DNA of 5,279 nucleotides from Myxococcales bacterium. GTDB lineage: Bacteria > Myxococcota > Myxococcia > Myxococcales > Anaeromyxobacteraceae. The position numbers and the translations under genes were made by a program. The notes under the pieces were generated by a model. It was not told the DNA's origin, searched no databases, and was given only the letters and a program-made list of their open reading frames with translations. Positions 4,679 to 5,279 of the stretch are shown one piece after another. The stretch covers positions 8,728 to 14,006 of the forward strand of contig JAJZTO010000027.1 of NCBI GenBank assembly GCA_021848865.1, given 5' to 3'. The stretch's first letter is position 1; the number at the start of each line of letters is the position of its first letter.

Positions 4679-5279
4679 TCAACCCGGGAACCGGAGCCCG
4701 GCTCGCTCGCCGCGGGCCCGGCAGGCGGCCGCCAGCGCGGCGGGGTCGAGCCGCTCGAAGCCGAGGGCGCGCGAGAGCTCCCCGGGCGGGAGCCGGGAGC
4801 CCTCGGCCCAGGCCGCGCGCAGCGCCGCGCCCGCCTTCTCCGAGCGCCACCAGGCGGGGCCGCCCAGCCGCGCCAGCCAGGCCTCGGCCTGGGCCGCCAG
4901 CATCGCCGCGTCGAGCGCGTCGGCGGAGCGCAGCAGGGGATCGGGCTCCGCCGTCCAGAGCGCCGCCTCGGCGGGCTCCACCGGGTGCAGGAAGGCGCGC
5001 GCGGCGACGGCGCGGGCCAGGGCCTCGGCGGCGGCCGGGTCGGCGGGGCGCCCGGCCTCGAAGAGCAGGCGGGCCGCCGCGTCGCGGGCCAGGTGGAGGC
5101 GGCGCGCCGCCGCCGCCAGCACCACCGGCTCGAGGTTGTCGGGGGAGAGGCCGGTCTTCTCGGCGAGCCAGGCCGGGTCGCCGGCCAGCTCCTCGAAGAG
5201 CGCGCCCCAGGCGTCGGCGGTGACCGGGCCGAGGCGGCGGAACTCCAGCTCCGGGCGGGTGATCCCCGAGTAGTAGGCC
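4679..5279 (-). CDS. C-terminal part of a possible M3-like metallopeptidase (N-terminus off right edge)
   Basis: Seen: a minus-strand frame open from the right edge to TGA at 4681-4679, giving 199 residues; the true start lies outside the window. The fragment is Ala/Leu/Arg-rich and helical, with no signal or membrane segment. Recognisable stretches are LGPVTADAWGALFEELAGDPAWLAEKTGL near its beginning (given in two parts: LGPVTADAWGALFEE, then LAGDPAWLAEKTGL) and a late block with AWW (visible residues 142-144), RSEKAG, then ALRAAWAEGSRLPPGELSRAL. This order, a DPAWL-type helix after the active-site region and a WW..AG..L...W.EG..L..EEL-type ending, resembles uncharacterised M3-like HExxH oligopeptidases as I remember them. 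The HExxH motif that would prove it would lie outside the window, so the family call is tentative. The gene ends 46 bases before the kinase start on the same strand, and no terminator hairpin is evident between them, which suggests an operon. Confidence 0.5.
   Translation of the reverse strand, partial: AYYSGITRPELEFRRLGPVTADAWGALFEELAGDPAWLAEKTGLSPDNLEPVVLAAAARRLHLARDAAARLLFEAGRPADPAAAEALARAVAARAFLHPVEPAEAALWTAEPDPLLRSADALDAAMLAAQAEAWLARLGGPAWWRSEKAGAALRAAWAEGSRLPPGELSRALGFERLDPAALAAACRARGERAGLRFPG

Noticed and set aside
3043..5223. 726-codon plus-strand open frame antisense to the kinase
   Set aside because: The opposite strand encodes a kinase with all core motifs. This frame gives His/Gly/Arg/Val-rich sequence typical of the antisense of a GC-rich gene.

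Overview
The window is very GC-rich, roughly three quarters G+C by eye, with codon third positions almost all G or C. It has the look of a Myxococcota chromosome. An Anaeromyxobacter-like deltaproteobacterium is my best guess, from three things: a Ser/Thr kinase with a GGMAEIY loop and PEGA repeats, a PilZ-receiver hybrid, and the extreme GC content. This is inference; no marker gene for taxonomy is present.

Layout from left to right. (1) 1-729, minus strand: the N-terminal 243 residues of a Tat-exported protein of the gluconate 2-dehydrogenase subunit 3 family, running off the left edge. (2) 730-1079: a divergent intergenic region with no convincing gene. (3) 1080-1859, plus strand: a PilZ domain followed by a response-regulator receiver domain. 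(4) 1860-2087: a spacer with a hairpin shortly after the receiver gene and a second one before the next gene. (5) 2088-2870, plus strand: a crotonase-fold protein most like methylmalonyl-CoA decarboxylase among the crotonases I can recall. (6) 2871-2913: a short convergent spacer with a perfect hairpin. (7) 2914-4632, minus strand: a membrane-anchored Ser/Thr protein kinase with two C-terminal PEGA domains. (8) 4633-4678: a 46-base gap holding a four-tract G-quadruplex motif. (9) 4679-5279, minus strand: the C-terminal 199 residues of a protein entering from the right edge, tentatively an M3-like metallopeptidase.

The genes do not form one obvious pathway. The likeliest transcriptional unit is the right-hand minus-strand pair, peptidase-like gene then kinase. 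The left-hand redox subunit probably belongs to an operon continuing beyond the window, where a GMC-type oxidoreductase would be expected. Two proteins are signalling devices: the PilZ-receiver protein could join c-di-GMP and phosphorelay inputs, and the PEGA kinase could carry an envelope signal to cytoplasmic phosphorylation. Nothing in the sequence links them to each other.

I see no RNA genes, insertion sequences, CRISPR arrays or phage genes. I do not see a clearly new multi-gene system. The points most worth checking are the altered active site of the crotonase, the HCD (non-RD) kinase motif, the PilZ-receiver hybrid, and the repeat-bearing tail of the Tat-exported subunit.
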